A stretch of DNA of 64,000 bases from Pikeienuella piscinae (GCF_011044155.1 NZ_CP049056.1:1488001-1552000); one strand, 5' to 3'. Shown: positions 34,208 through 44,213, counted from the first letter of the stretch. The notes: generated by a model not told the origin, from the sequence alone. Numbers and translations are program-made.

Positions 34208-37006
34208 ATGGCGGGCGCGATGGACGCCGGGGGCGCGATACCCGGCCCCGGCGACGGAGAAGCGCCCGTCGTCCCGGCGGCGCGTCCCACACGCGAATCC
34301 CTCGCCGCGGCGCTGGAGGCGGCCGCGGGCGCCGAAGATTCCCGCGCCGCTGCGATCGAGGCTCTGAAAGCCGCGCTGAACGATGGGCGCAGCGCCGCGC
34401 TGGCGCTCCTCGGCGGGGCCCGCGACGGCGGCCCGCGCACCGCGCGCGCGCTTTGCGAGGCGATCGACCTCGTCGTGACCGGCGCGCTCGACTTCGCGGC
34501 GAACGCATTGCATCCGAACCACGCCCGTGGCGCCTCGGAATCCTTCGCCGTCGTCGCCACCGGTGGCTATGGGCGCGGCGAGATGGCGCCGTTCTCCGAT
34601 GTCGATCTGCTGTTTCTCACGCCCTACAAGAAAACGCCCTGGATCGAACAGGTGATCGAGGCGACGCTCTACATCCTCTGGGATCTGAAGCTAAAGGTCG
34701 GCCACGCCACGCGCTCGGTTGCGGAATGCCTGCGCCTGTCGAAGGAAGACATCACAATCCGCACCTCGCTGCTGGAGAAGCGCTATCTCTGGGGCGACAG
34801 GACGCTGGCGGAAAAGCTCCGCATCACGCTGCGGAAGGAGGTATTCCTCTCCACCGGAGCCGAGTTCGTCGAGGCGAAGCTCGCCGAGCGCGACGCCCGC
34901 CACGCCAAGCACGGCGGCTCGCGCTATCTCGTCGAGCCGAACATCAAGGAGGGCAAGGGCGGGCTTCGCGATCTTCAGACGCTGTTCTGGATCGCGAAAT
35001 ATGTCTACGATGTCGAGGAGGTCTCCGCCCTGATCGAGAAGGGCGTCCTTAAGGCGGACGAGGCGGAAATATTCGCCGCCGCCGCAACCTTCCTCTGGAC
35101 GGTGCGCTGCCATCTTCATCTCGTCGCCGGGCGGGCGCAGGAGCGGCTGACCTTCGACTTCCAGGTTGAGATCGCCGCGCGCCTCGGCTTCGAGCCGCAG
35201 GGCGGCAAGCGCGCGGTCGAGGTGTTCATGCAGCGCTACTACCGCCACGCCAAGGACGTGGGCGACCTCACCCGCTTCTTCTGCGCGGCGCTGGAGGCGG
35301 ATCAGAAAAAGGCCCGCCCCGGCCTCGGCGCGCTGATCCGCGCCTTCTCGTTCGGGGCGACGCGCTCAGACGCGACCGGCCTGGTGATCCGCGACGGCCG
35401 TCTCGACATCAGCGACGAGAGCTGGCTCGACGACGACCGGCTCAACATACTCCGGCTCTTCGAGGAAGGACTGAAGACCGGCGCCCTCATCCACCCGAAC
35501 GCGCACCGCATGGTGGCGCGCAAGCTCCACCTGATCGATGACGCGTTCCGCGCCGATCCGGAGGCGAACGCGATCTTCCTCAATCTTCTCGTGTCCAGCG
35601 GCGATCCGGAGCGCGCCCTCAGACGGATGAACGAGACCGGCGTCCTCGGGGCGTTCATCCCGGAATTCGACCGCATCGTCTCGCTGATGCAGTTCAACAT
35701 GTATCACCATTACACGGTGGACGAGCACACGATCCTCGCGATCGGCGGGCTCCACAGCCTGGCGAAAGGCGAGTTGGCCAGCGAACTTCCCGTCTCCACC
35801 CGCATCGTCGCCCAGGGCGTCGACATGACGGTGCTCACGCTCGCGCTCCTGCTCCACGACATCGGCAAGGGCAGCACCCGCCCGCATGAGGAGGTCGGGG
35901 CCGAGATCGCCGCCAGCCTCTGCCCCCGGCTCGGCCTGACGGAGGGGCAGACCGAACTCGTCGAATGGCTTGTCCGCCACCACCTGATCATGTCCGACAC
36001 CGCGCAAAAGCGCGATATCTCCGACCCCGCGACCGTGCGCGCCTTCGCCGATCAGGTGCGCAGCGTCGAGCGGCTGAAGCTGCTGCTCGTCGTCACCTCG
36101 CTCGACATCCGCGCCGTCGGCCCCAATGTCTGGAACAACTGGAAGGCGCAGCTCCTGCGCGCGCTTTACAGGGATACGCTGGGCGAGCTTGGCGTCGGCA
36201 ACGAACGGCTGAGCCGCGCCGATCTGGTTGAGGAGGCGAAGGACCTGCTTCTCGTGCGTCTCACCACCTGGAAACCCGAGGAGATCGAAGCCTGGTTCGC
36301 CCGCCACCAACCACCCTACTGGCTCGGCCTCGACACCGATACGCAGGAGCGGCTGGCGGAGATCGGCCGGAACGCGAAACCCGAACACGTCCATTCCCGC
36401 TTCGACAACGACCCGGCGCGCGACGCGACGCGCTGCTGTCTCTATCTCGCCGATCATCCCGGGCTCTTCAGCCGGGTCGCCGGCGCGCTGGCGCTCGCCG
36501 GCGCCTCGGTCCGCGACGCGCGCGTCTTCACCGCCTCCGACGGCATGACGACCGCAGTCTTCTGGATGCAGGACCACGACGGCGCCCCGTTCGAACAATC
36601 GCGCCACGAACGGCTGAAGAAATCGATCCACCGGGCCCTGCGCGGCGAATTCGTCGCCCGCGACGCGCTGAAGCCGAAACGCGGGATGAAGCGCCGCGAG
36701 CGACCATTCGACGTGCCGACGACGATCACCTTCGACAATGACAGCTCCGATCTCTACACCGTGATCGAGGTCGACACCCGCGACCGGGTCGGCCTTCTCT
36801 ACGATCTCGCGCGCGTTCTCGCGGCGGCGGGCGTCAACACTTCCTCCGCCGTGATCACCACCTTTGGCGAGCAGGTCGTCGACAGCTTCTACGTCAAGGA
36901 CATTTTCGGCCTGAAGATCCGCTCCGCCGCCAAGCAGAAATCCATCGAGAAAAAGCTTCGCGACGCCATCCGCCGCGCGGCGGACGAGGCCGGGGACGCC
37001 GCGTGA
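34208..37006 (+). CDS. glnD: PII uridylyltransferase / uridylyl-removing enzyme
   Basis: The 932-residue protein has all GlnD domains: a nucleotidyltransferase with GGYGRGEMAPFSDVDLLFL near residues 118-136, a helical domain, an HD domain with LLLHDIGKG near residue 548, and two C-terminal ACT domains (from about 740, LADHPGLFSRVAGAL; and about 850, VDTRDRVGLLYDLARVL). It senses glutamine and modifies PII. The first 50 residues are Ala/Gly-rich and poorly conserved, so the exact start (34208 or the ATG at 34220) is uncertain. The stop overlaps the murJ GTG start. Confidence 0.96.
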   Translation: MAGAMDAGGAIPGPGDGEAPVVPAARPTRESLAAALEAAAGAEDSRAAAIEALKAALNDGRSAALALLGGARDGGPRTARALCEAIDLVVTGALDFAANALHPNHARGASESFAVVATGGYGRGEMAPFSDVDLLFLTPYKKTPWIEQVIEATLYILWDLKLKVGHATRSVAECLRLSKEDITIRTSLLEKRYLWGDRTLAEKLRITLRKEVFLSTGAEFVEAKLAERDARHAKHGGSRYLVEPNIKEGKGGLRDLQTLFWIAKYVYDVEEVSALIEKGVLKADEAEIFAAAATFLWTVRCHLHLVAGRAQERLTFDFQVEIAARLGFEPQGGKRAVEVFMQRYYRHAKDVGDLTRFFCAALEADQKKARPGLGALIRAFSFGATRSDATGLVIRDGRLDISDESWLDDDRLNILRLFEEGLKTGALIHPNAHRMVARKLHLIDDAFRADPEANAIFLNLLVSSGDPERALRRMNETGVLGAFIPEFDRIVSLMQFNMYHHYTVDEHTILAIGGLHSLAKGELASELPVSTRIVAQGVDMTVLTLALLLHDIGKGSTRPHEEVGAEIAASLCPRLGLTEGQTELVEWLVRHHLIMSDTAQKRDISDPATVRAFADQVRSVERLKLLLVVTSLDIRAVGPNVWNNWKAQLLRALYRDTLGELGVGNERLSRADLVEEAKDLLLVRLTTWKPEEIEAWFARHQPPYWLGLDTDTQERLAEIGRNAKPEHVHSRFDNDPARDATRCCLYLADHPGLFSRVAGALALAGASVRDARVFTASDGMTTAVFWMQDHDGAPFEQSRHERLKKSIHRALRGEFVARDALKPKRGMKRRERPFDVPTTITFDNDSSDLYTVIEVDTRDRVGLLYDLARVLAAAGVNTSSAVITTFGEQVVDSFYVKDIFGLKIRSAAKQKSIEKKLRDAIRRAADEAGDAA

Positions 37007-38559
37007 GCGAAGCCGGAGCGCGGCCGATCCGTCTCCTGCGCGCTTTCGCCGCCGTCGGCTCCTGGACCATGGCCAGCCGCGTCCTCGGATTCGTGCGCGA
37101 CGTGATGATCGCCGGCCTCCTCGGCGCCGGGCCGGTGGCGGAAGCGTTCTTCGTCGCCTTTCGTCTGCCCAACATGTTCCGCCGCTTCTTCGCCGAGGGC
37201 GCGTTCAACATGGCGTTCGTTCCTCTCTTCGCGAAACGGCTGGAGGGCGGCGAAGACCCGAAGGGCTTCGCGGAGGAAGCGATGGCCGGGTTGATCGCCG
37301 TCCTTCTGCTTCTCACCATTTTGGCGCAGATATTCATGCCGACGCTGATCCTCGTCCTCGCCGCGGGCTTCGCGGACGACCCCGAACGCTTCCGCCTCGC
37401 CACACTCTACGGGCGCATCCAGTTCCCCTATCTTTTCTGCATGGCGCTCACCGCGCTTTTCTCCGGCGTTCTCAACGCCATGGGCCGCTTCGCCGCGCCC
37501 GCCGCGGCGCCGGTCCTGCTCAACATCATCCTGATCGGCGCCATGACGGTCGCGGTCGGGGCGGCGGCGCCGGTCGGATCGGCGCTGGCGCTCGGCGTGC
37601 TCGCCGCCGGTTTCGCGCAGGTCTGGCTGGTGGCGCGGGCGGCGCGCATGGCGGGGATGACGCTGGCGTTCCGCCGGCCGCGATGGAGCCCGGCCATGCG
37701 CCGGCTGGTCGCGCTCGGCGTTCCCGGCGCGCTCGCCGGCGGGGTGATGCAGATCAATCTCCTGATCGGCACGGCCATCGCCAGCTTCTTCACCGGCGCC
37801 ATCGCCTGGCTCTCCTATTCCGACCGACTCTACCAGCTGCCGCTCGGCGTCGTCGGCGTCGCGATCGGCGTCGTCCTTCTCCCCGAGCTTTCCCGCCGCG
37901 TTCGCGCAGGGGACGATGACGGCGCGCGCAACGCCTTTTGTCGCGCAACCGAATTCTCGATGGCGCTGACGCTTCCCGCCGCCGCCGCGCTCGCCGCCAT
38001 CGCCGGGCCGCTCGCCTCGGTCCTTTTCGCCCGCGGCGCCTTCACCGCCGCTGACGCCGCCGCGGTCGCCGCGGCCACCGCGATCTTCGCGTTCGGGCTT
38101 CCGGCGTTCGTCATGCAGAAGGTCGTCCAACCCGCCTTCTTCGCGCGCGAGGATACGAAATCGCCCCTCCGCTACGCGCTCGCCTCCGTCGCGCTCAACA
38201 CCGCGATTTCCCTCGCCGGCGCGCCGCTGATCGGCTGGCTGGCGATCCCGATCGGCACGATGCTAGCCGGCTGGCTCAACCTCGCTCTGCTCTGGCGCGG
38301 CGCGCGCGCATTCGGCGCCGCCGTGCGGCCGGACGAACGCCTAAGCCGCCGCCTGCCCCGCATTCTCGTCGCGAGCGTCCTGATGGCCGTCGCGGTCCGG
38401 TTCGGCGCGGAGATCTTCTCCGGCGCGCTCGCCGCGCCCGGCCTTCGCTACGCCGCGCTCGCCCTGCTCGTCGCTTTCGGCGGCGCGCTTTACAGCGCGC
38501 TCGCGCTGGCCTTCGGAGCGGCCTCGATGGCCGATCTGAAGGCCGCCCTTCGCCGCTGA
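37003..38559 (+). CDS. murJ: Lipid II flippase MurJ
   Basis: The 518-residue membrane protein has about 14 hydrophobic spans. The MVF motif region is clear: SRVLGFVRDVMIAGLLGAG, FFVAFRLPNMFRRFFAEGAF and AFVPLF near the N-terminus, with conserved cavity arginines. It moves undecaprenyl-linked peptidoglycan precursor across the inner membrane. It starts with GTG overlapping the glnD stop (GTGA). The glnD-murJ pair recurs in alphaproteobacteria. Confidence 0.96.
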   Translation: MSEAGARPIRLLRAFAAVGSWTMASRVLGFVRDVMIAGLLGAGPVAEAFFVAFRLPNMFRRFFAEGAFNMAFVPLFAKRLEGGEDPKGFAEEAMAGLIAVLLLLTILAQIFMPTLILVLAAGFADDPERFRLATLYGRIQFPYLFCMALTALFSGVLNAMGRFAAPAAAPVLLNIILIGAMTVAVGAAAPVGSALALGVLAAGFAQVWLVARAARMAGMTLAFRRPRWSPAMRRLVALGVPGALAGGVMQINLLIGTAIASFFTGAIAWLSYSDRLYQLPLGVVGVAIGVVLLPELSRRVRAGDDDGARNAFCRATEFSMALTLPAAAALAAIAGPLASVLFARGAFTAADAAAVAAATAIFAFGLPAFVMQKVVQPAFFAREDTKSPLRYALASVALNTAISLAGAPLIGWLAIPIGTMLAGWLNLALLWRGARAFGAAVRPDERLSRRLPRILVASVLMAVAVRFGAEIFSGALAAPGLRYAALALLVAFGGALYSALALAFGAASMADLKAALRR

Positions 38560-38629
38560 CGCCGCCGGGGCTGGCCGCCGCCGCCGCGCACCCTCATAAT
38601 CCGGCTGGGAACGCCATCGGAGAGGCGGC

Positions 38630-39703
38630 ATGGCGAAAGCTCTGAACATCCTGATCGCAGGCGCCGGCCCGACCGGGCTGACGGCGGCGCTGGAGCTCGC
38701 GCGCCGCGGCGTAATCGCGACGGTGATCGAACGGCGCAAGACCCCCTCCCCGTTCAGCCGCGCCGTCGGGATCACCACGCGGTCGCTCCAACTGCTCAAC
38801 CCGAGCGGCGTCGCCGACCGGCTGATCGCCGAGGGCGTGACCGTCAGGAAAGCCCGGCTCTACCGGGGTGAGCGCCGCCTCCTGACCATTCCCTTCCAGT
38901 CGGAGACCGCATTCTTCCCGCATATCCTCGCCCTGCCGCAGGATCGAACCGAACGCGCCCTCGCCGACGCCTTCCGCGCGCTCGGGGGCGAGGTCCGCTA
39001 CGATCTCGCGCTGGAAAGCGCCGCGCCCGACCCCGAGGGCGTCAACGTCCGCCTCACGGACGGGGTGGAAGCGCGCTTCGACCACCTGATCGGCGCCGAC
39101 GGCGTCCACAGCCTGACGCGGAAGGCGGCGGAGGTCGCGTATCATGGCCATGACCTCCCCGGAAAATGGGCGATCGCCGATGTCGACGCCGAGGACTGGC
39201 CCCACCCGACCGCCTTCACCGCCACGCTCGGCGCGCCGGGCAAGATCGCGGTCGTCGTCCCGATTGGCGTGAAGCGCTACCGTGTCATCTCCAACACGCC
39301 GGATGCGCTGAAGGCGCTCGCCATGCCGCTGGAAGTCACGAACATCCGCCGCGCCGCCGCCTTCACCATCTCGGTCCGGCAGGCCGGGCGCTACTCCACC
39401 GGCCGCATCCACCTCGCCGGCGATGCGGCGCATTGCCATTCACCGGTCGGCGGGCGCGGCATGAATCTCGGCATCAGCGACGCCGCCGAACTGGCGCGGC
39501 GCCTCGTCGAAGGCGGCCTCGACGACTATTCCCCGCTCCGTGAGAAGGAGGGCCGCGAAACCATCGCCGCAACCGAACGCGCCCGAAAACTCGTCACCGC
39601 CCCCGGCCCGGCCCGCCGCGCGCTTTTCACAACCGCGGCGTCCCTCATCGACCGGATCGGCCCCCTCAAACGCCGCATCGGACGCTTTGCGGTGGAGGCG
39701 TGA
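38630..39703 (+). CDS. FAD-dependent group A flavoprotein monooxygenase
   Basis: The 357-residue protein has the three flavin motifs: GAGPTGL near residue 11, a DG motif in LIGADGVHSLTRK, and a GD motif in IHLAGDAAHCHSPVGGRGMN. It resembles the aromatic hydroxylase / FAD-binding family, but it is shorter (no C-terminal thioredoxin-like domain). The substrate is unknown. Preceded by AGAGGCGGC. No neighbouring pathway genes point to a specific role. Confidence 0.87.
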   Translation: MAKALNILIAGAGPTGLTAALELARRGVIATVIERRKTPSPFSRAVGITTRSLQLLNPSGVADRLIAEGVTVRKARLYRGERRLLTIPFQSETAFFPHILALPQDRTERALADAFRALGGEVRYDLALESAAPDPEGVNVRLTDGVEARFDHLIGADGVHSLTRKAAEVAYHGHDLPGKWAIADVDAEDWPHPTAFTATLGAPGKIAVVVPIGVKRYRVISNTPDALKALAMPLEVTNIRRAAAFTISVRQAGRYSTGRIHLAGDAAHCHSPVGGRGMNLGISDAAELARRLVEGGLDDYSPLREKEGRETIAATERARKLVTAPGPARRALFTTAASLIDRIGPLKRRIGRFAVEA

Positions 39704-40128
39704 GGGGAACAAAGGGTCTGACAGGAAGGTTAGCAGCTTCGACTTGGAGTTGCGTTCGACCATCGGCGTCACATGCTGCGCTATGGGCGGTCAGACCGGG
39801 CGGTCGCCGCAGTTGAAAACCACTTGACGGCCGAACTCGTTTTGCGCAGCCGAAGCCGCCTTCACCCTGGTCGAGAAGGATAACTTTCTTGCTCCGCTCG
39901 AAGAGCCGCCTGCGTTTCGAAAGGCGATGGCATAATCCATGATCTCGCCATGACGACCGCCGGATTCGACGGGCGAGAGAGGCGCCTCTCAAACCATTAC
40001 TTTCCGTTTTTCTCAATAAATCAATTGCTTAACCCCCTTATCGCGTGCGATAATGCGTTTTTCTCCGCTTCCAGCGGCGCGGCGCGGGCGAATCCGTCAC
40101 CTTTCCCTAAACCGTGCCGGAGGCTCCC
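39704..40128. other. 425-bp gap without a recognisable gene
   Basis: Short frames exist on both strands but none shows a ribosome site with a known domain. On the minus strand a 50-codon open stretch near 39790-39950 has no family I recognise and may be a remnant. The last 170 bp turn AT-rich and contain a T-rich stretch and a perfect 7+7 inverted repeat (listed separately). The stretch probably holds the promoter of the glutathione S-transferase pseudogene. Confidence 0.4.
40038..40053. promoter_or_regulatory. Perfect inverted repeat, possible operator
   Basis: TTATCGC (40038-40044), two bases, then GCGATAA (40047-40053). It lies in an AT-rich stretch 75 bp before the start of the GST pseudogene. 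Size and symmetry fit a dimeric repressor site, but it could also be chance. No regulator gene is adjacent. Confidence 0.35.
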
Positions 40129-40750
40129 ATGCTCACCGTCTATCACCGGAACAATTCCCGCGCGCAGCGCATCCTCTGGCTCCTTGAAGAACTCGCCGTT
40201 CCCTATGGGCTGAAGACCTGCCAGCGCGACGTCGCCACCAGTCTCGCGCCATCGGCGTTGAAAAAGGCTCACCCGCTCGGCAAGGCCCCGATGGCCGAGG
40301 ACGAAGGCCGCCTGATTGTCGAAAGCGCCGCCATCGTCGGGTATCTCTGCGCCCGCCACGACCCGCATCTGATCCCGCCCGCCGGTTCCGGCGCCCATAT
40401 CGATCATCTCGCACTGATGCATTTCGCGTAAGGCTCGGCGATGCTCACGATCCTGCTCAACCCCTACACAGGCCGCCTCGGCGACGCGGCCGCGCCGCTG
40501 AAACCGTGGATCGATGAGCGACTGGCCAGCCCATTTCGGCTACATGGAGGCGACCCTCAGTCCCTCAGGCCATTTCGTCCTCGATGATCTTCCGGCCGCC
40601 GACGTGATGCTGAACTTCACGGCCGAGATCGCGATCAGCCGGGGCACGGGCGAGCGCCTTCCGAAGCTGGCGGCGTTCGTCGCCACGATTCACGAACGTC
40701 CGGCGTGGAAGCGCGCGCTGAAGGTCGGCGGCGACTACGCCTTCGCGTGA
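40129..40750 (+). pseudogene. Glutathione S-transferase gene with a nonsense codon and a frameshift
   Basis: The frame starts at ATG 40129 (GGAGG five bases upstream), reading MLTVYHRNNSRAQRILWLLEEL, a thioredoxin-like GST N-domain, then APMAEDEGRLIVESAAIVGYL with the conserved ES. It stops at TAA 40429-40431 in HFA*GSAM, where homologous GSTs have Glu (GAA to TAA). The same frame goes on (LTILLNPYTGRLGDAAAPLKPWID), then near 40515-40530 shifts by one base into HFGYMEATLSPSGHFVLDDL ... HERPAWKRALKVGG, the GST C-terminal domain. Two independent lesions make it a pseudogene, or one sequencing error plus a mutation. Confidence 0.85.
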
Positions 40751-40766
40751 ACGCTCTGCTTCGCGC

Positions 40767-40795
40767 TTGAACTCCCACCCTCCGGCTGGTCATAT
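40767..40795 (+). promoter_or_regulatory. Candidate promoter of the TRAP transporter operon
   Basis: TTGAAC (40767-40772) and TCATAT (40790-40795) are separated by 17 bp, close to the sigma-70 housekeeping pattern, 51 bp before the start codon at 40846. AAAGGGAGAAC supplies the ribosome site. Prediction from pattern only. Confidence 0.4.
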
Positions 40796-40845
40796 CCCGT
40801 TCGAGAGCCGCCCGTTCATGATGCGGCGCGTAAAGGGAGAACAAG

Positions 40846-41973
40846 ATGAAATTCACCAGCATGATCGCCGTCGCGGCGCTGGCGGCCGGCGGCGCCGCGG
40901 CGCAGGAGCTGCCGGACCAGCTCGCCTGGACCGCCTACGACACCGGCTCGGCCGGCTATAACCAGGCCGTCGCCATCGGCGCCGCGCTTCAGAACGCCAC
41001 GGGCACCAGTCTGCGGGTGCTGCCAGGCAAGAATGACGTCTCGCGCACCGAACCGCTGCGCCAGGGCAAGGTCGATTTCTCCGCCACCGGCGTCGGCGGC
41101 TCCTTCATGGCGCAGGAAGGCGTCTTTGCTTTCGGTGCGAAAAACTGGGGCCCGCAGAAGGTGCGCGTCCTGCTCGCCAACAATGGCGGCACAGTCGGGC
41201 TCTCCGTCGGCGTGGCTGGTGATATCGGGGTCGAGAACTACAGTGACCTGAAAGGCAAGCGTGTCGCTTGGGTCAAGGGCGCGCCAGCACTCAACGTCAA
41301 TTCAACCGCCTATCTCGCCTATGGCGGACTCACCTGGGACGATGTCGAACGGGTGGAGTTCGGTGGATTCGGCGATAGCTGGAAGGGGCTGACCAACAAC
41401 CAGGTCGACGCCGCCTTCGCCTCCACGAACTCCGGCCTCGCCTATGAGGCCGCCGCCGGCCCGCGCGGCCTTACCTGGCCGCCGATCGATCCGGACAACG
41501 CGGAAGGGCTCGCCGCGATGCGGGATGTCGCGCCCTTCTTCACGGCGATGACCGCGACCGTCGGCGCGGCGATCGATGGCGGCCCGGGTGCGCCCACCGC
41601 CAGCTACGCCTATCCGGTGCTGACCGCGATGGATACGCAGGACGAGGATCTCGTCTATGCGATGACAAAGGCGATGGTGGAGCTTTTCCCTGAGTACAAG
41701 GACAAGGCCCCCGGCATCAACGGCTGGGCGCTGGAGATGCAGAACTTCGAATGGGTCGCGCCCTATCACGCCGGCGCCGTGCGTTATTTCAAGGAAGTCG
41801 GCGTCTGGACCGACGCCGCCGAGGCGCACAACACCAAGCTCATCGCCAAGCAGGAAGCGCTCGGCGCCGCCTGGGAAGAGCTGAAGGCCGAGGACCCCGA
41901 AGACTGGGAGGCCGCATGGGCCGTCAAGCGCAAGGAGGCTCTGAAGGCCGGGGGCTTCGCCATCGTATTCTGA
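40846..41973 (+). CDS. TAXI-family TRAP transporter solute-binding protein
   Basis: The 375-residue protein has a signal peptide (MKFTSMIAVAALAAGGAAA|Q) and the TAXI fold: YDTGSAGYNQAVAIGAAL, then LRVLPGKNDVSRTEPLRQGKVDF, and LKGKRVAWVKGAPALNVN. TAXI proteins bind small carboxylates such as glutamate or 2-oxoglutarate in the periplasm and feed a TRAP permease. The permease gene follows after 73 bp. The ligand cannot be read from sequence. Confidence 0.92.
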   Translation: MKFTSMIAVAALAAGGAAAQELPDQLAWTAYDTGSAGYNQAVAIGAALQNATGTSLRVLPGKNDVSRTEPLRQGKVDFSATGVGGSFMAQEGVFAFGAKNWGPQKVRVLLANNGGTVGLSVGVAGDIGVENYSDLKGKRVAWVKGAPALNVNSTAYLAYGGLTWDDVERVEFGGFGDSWKGLTNNQVDAAFASTNSGLAYEAAAGPRGLTWPPIDPDNAEGLAAMRDVAPFFTAMTATVGAAIDGGPGAPTASYAYPVLTAMDTQDEDLVYAMTKAMVELFPEYKDKAPGINGWALEMQNFEWVAPYHAGAVRYFKEVGVWTDAAEAHNTKLIAKQEALGAAWEELKAEDPEDWEAAWAVKRKEALKAGGFAIVF

Positions 41974-42046
41974 ACGCCCGCTGCTAATCCCGGGCGCGGC
42001 GGTTCGACGTCGCGCCCGGTTGTCGCCATTCTGACGGGCGAGGTGA

Positions 42047-44140
42047 ATGGACCATTCAGAGAAACTCGAGGCTGCAGGGGCGCCGCAGGCGCCTCTGCCG
42101 CCGGCCGCGCAGATCGCGGTCGGCGCACTGACCCTGGCGGCGGTCGCCGTCTCGATCCATCAGCTCTTCAATATCCAGCTGTTCGGGATCGTACTGATCG
42201 AGGGGCGATATCTCTACGTCCTCGCCGGCCTCTTTCTCGCGCTCGCATTCGTCGTCTTTCCCAACCGCGCCGGCGACCGGCCGCAACTCATGGATTGGGC
42301 GCTTCCGACGGCGCTCGCAGCGATCGGCGTCATCTTGCCGGTGATCGGGGCGACCTATCTACTCTCCGGCACGATTCTGTCGCTCGGCGCCCTGACAATC
42401 CCGCTACGGTCGGCGCAGATGGCGGCGATCCGCGACTGGACGCTCTTCGCCATTTCGTTGGCGGCCAGCGGCTATTTCATCTGGAACGCGGAGACCGCGC
42501 TCGACATGGGGTGGGAGTTCGCGGCCCCCGACTCGGCGCGCTGGCTCTCTATCCTGTTCTATCTGCTGATCCTGGAGGGAACGCGTCGCGCCGGCGGTCT
42601 TGTCCTCTTCATCATCGTGCTGCTTTTCTCGCTCTACCCGACCGTCGCCGACCAGATGCCCGGGCCGATCTCCGGCTTCGCGTCGCCGTTCTGGGATCTC
42701 GCGCCCTATCACATGATTTCGTCCGAAAGCTCCTTCGGCATCCCGATGCGGGCGTTCGGATCGCTCGTTATCGGCTTCATCCTTTTCGGCGCGGTGCTGC
42801 AGCAGACCGGCGGCGGCAAGTTCTTCAACGACCTCGCGCTCGCCCTCGTCGGGCGCTATCGGGGTGGGGCCGCGAAGGTCGCAATCTTCGCCTCCGGCTT
42901 CATGGGTTCGATGTCCGGATCGGTGATATCCAACGTCCTGACCACCGGCGCCGTCTCGATCCCGGCGATGAAGCGGACCGGATTCTCCGCTCGCCACGCC
43001 GCGGCGACTGAGGCCTGCGCGTCGACCGGCGGCGTCCTCATGCCGCCAATCATGGGCGCGACCGCCTTCGTCATGGCTTCGTTCCTGTCACGGCCCTATA
43101 TCGACATCGCGCTCGCAGCGGCGATTCCGTCGCTCCTGTTCTATTTTGGCCTTTTCGCGCAGATCGACGCCTATGCGGCGCGGCGCGGTCTCAAGGGGCT
43201 GGAGCGGGCTGAGGTCCCGTCACTGCGCGGCGCGATGCGCGAGGGCTGGCCCTACATCCTCGTCTTCGCGGTGCTGATCTATCTGATGGTGGCGCTGCGG
43301 ATGGAGCGGCTGGCGCCGTTCTACGCGACCGGGCTCTTGCTCCTCATCAACCAGTTGCTGCGCCGCCACCGTTTCAGCTGGGCGAGCTTTGGCGCGATGA
43401 TCGTCGGCGTCGGCAAAGCGCTGGCGGAGCTCACCGCCGTGCTGCTCGGGGTCGGGTTGATCGTCGGTGCGTTCTCCGCCACCGGACTGGCGGGGACGCT
43501 GGTCAACGAGTTGATCTTCATCGCCGGCGCCTCGACCATCGCGCTTCTTCTCATGGGCGCCGTCACGGCCTTCATCTTCGGCATGGGGATGACCGTGACC
43601 GCCTGCTACATCTTTCTCGCCGTGGTGCTCGCGCCGGCGCTGGAGCAGGCCGGGCTGAACCAGCTCGCGGTTCATCTCTTCATCCTCTACTGGGGCATGG
43701 TCAGCTATATCACGCCCCCGGTGGCGCTCGGCGCCTTCGCCGCGGCGACTATGGCGGGCGCCGGGCCGATGCGCACCGGGCTGGAGGCAATGCGGCTGGG
43801 CGGCGTGATCTACGTCGCGCCCTTCCTCTTCATCCTCAATCCGGCGCTGGTCGGGGAGGGCTCGGCGCTGGAGATCATGCTGACGCTCTCCACCGCGCTT
43901 TGCGGCATCTGGCTGATCTCATCCGCGCTCCAGGGCCATGTCAGCTTGATCGGCGGGCTCGGCTCGGGCGTCCATGGCGTGGCGCTTCGAGCGACGTTGG
44001 CGCTCGGCGGGCTGTTGCTGGCGTTGCCGGGCGGCGGCGTACTCGGGATGTCGCAGGGTCTGCTATTCGGGGCCGGGGTGGCGTTCGCCGCGCCGGCGCT
44101 CATGTTCGCCGGCCTCAACCGGCCCGCCCGACCCGCCTGA
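42047..44140 (+). CDS. Fused 4TM/12TM TRAP transporter permease
   Basis: The 697-residue protein joins the small (DctQ-like) and large (DctM-like) subunits, as is normal for TAXI-TRAP systems. About 16-18 hydrophobic spans are visible. The large-subunit part has FMGSMSGSVISNVLTTGAVS (about residue 285), STGGVLMPPIMGATAFVM and WGMVSYITPPVALGAFAA. It is a sodium-driven uptake system. GGGCGAGGTGA precedes the ATG. It is convergent with glmM; a hairpin lies between them. Confidence 0.94.
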   Translation: MDHSEKLEAAGAPQAPLPPAAQIAVGALTLAAVAVSIHQLFNIQLFGIVLIEGRYLYVLAGLFLALAFVVFPNRAGDRPQLMDWALPTALAAIGVILPVIGATYLLSGTILSLGALTIPLRSAQMAAIRDWTLFAISLAASGYFIWNAETALDMGWEFAAPDSARWLSILFYLLILEGTRRAGGLVLFIIVLLFSLYPTVADQMPGPISGFASPFWDLAPYHMISSESSFGIPMRAFGSLVIGFILFGAVLQQTGGGKFFNDLALALVGRYRGGAAKVAIFASGFMGSMSGSVISNVLTTGAVSIPAMKRTGFSARHAAATEACASTGGVLMPPIMGATAFVMASFLSRPYIDIALAAAIPSLLFYFGLFAQIDAYAARRGLKGLERAEVPSLRGAMREGWPYILVFAVLIYLMVALRMERLAPFYATGLLLLINQLLRRHRFSWASFGAMIVGVGKALAELTAVLLGVGLIVGAFSATGLAGTLVNELIFIAGASTIALLLMGAVTAFIFGMGMTVTACYIFLAVVLAPALEQAGLNQLAVHLFILYWGMVSYITPPVALGAFAAATMAGAGPMRTGLEAMRLGGVIYVAPFLFILNPALVGEGSALEIMLTLSTALCGIWLISSALQGHVSLIGGLGSGVHGVALRATLALGGLLLALPGGGVLGMSQGLLFGAGVAFAAPALMFAGLNRPARPA

Positions 44141-44169
44141 GCCGCCGGTACGTCCAGCCGGGTTCAAAG

Positions 44170-44191
44170 GGACCCGCGGCCAAACGGGTCC
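44170..44191. terminator. Bidirectional terminator hairpin
   Basis: GGACCCG (44170-44176) pairs with CGGGTCC (44185-44191) around an 8-nt loop. It sits in the 73-bp gap between the convergent TRAP permease and glmM genes. There is no T tract. Confidence 0.5.
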
Positions 44192-44213
44192 GAGCGTCAC
44201 AAAGTCGCGCCGT

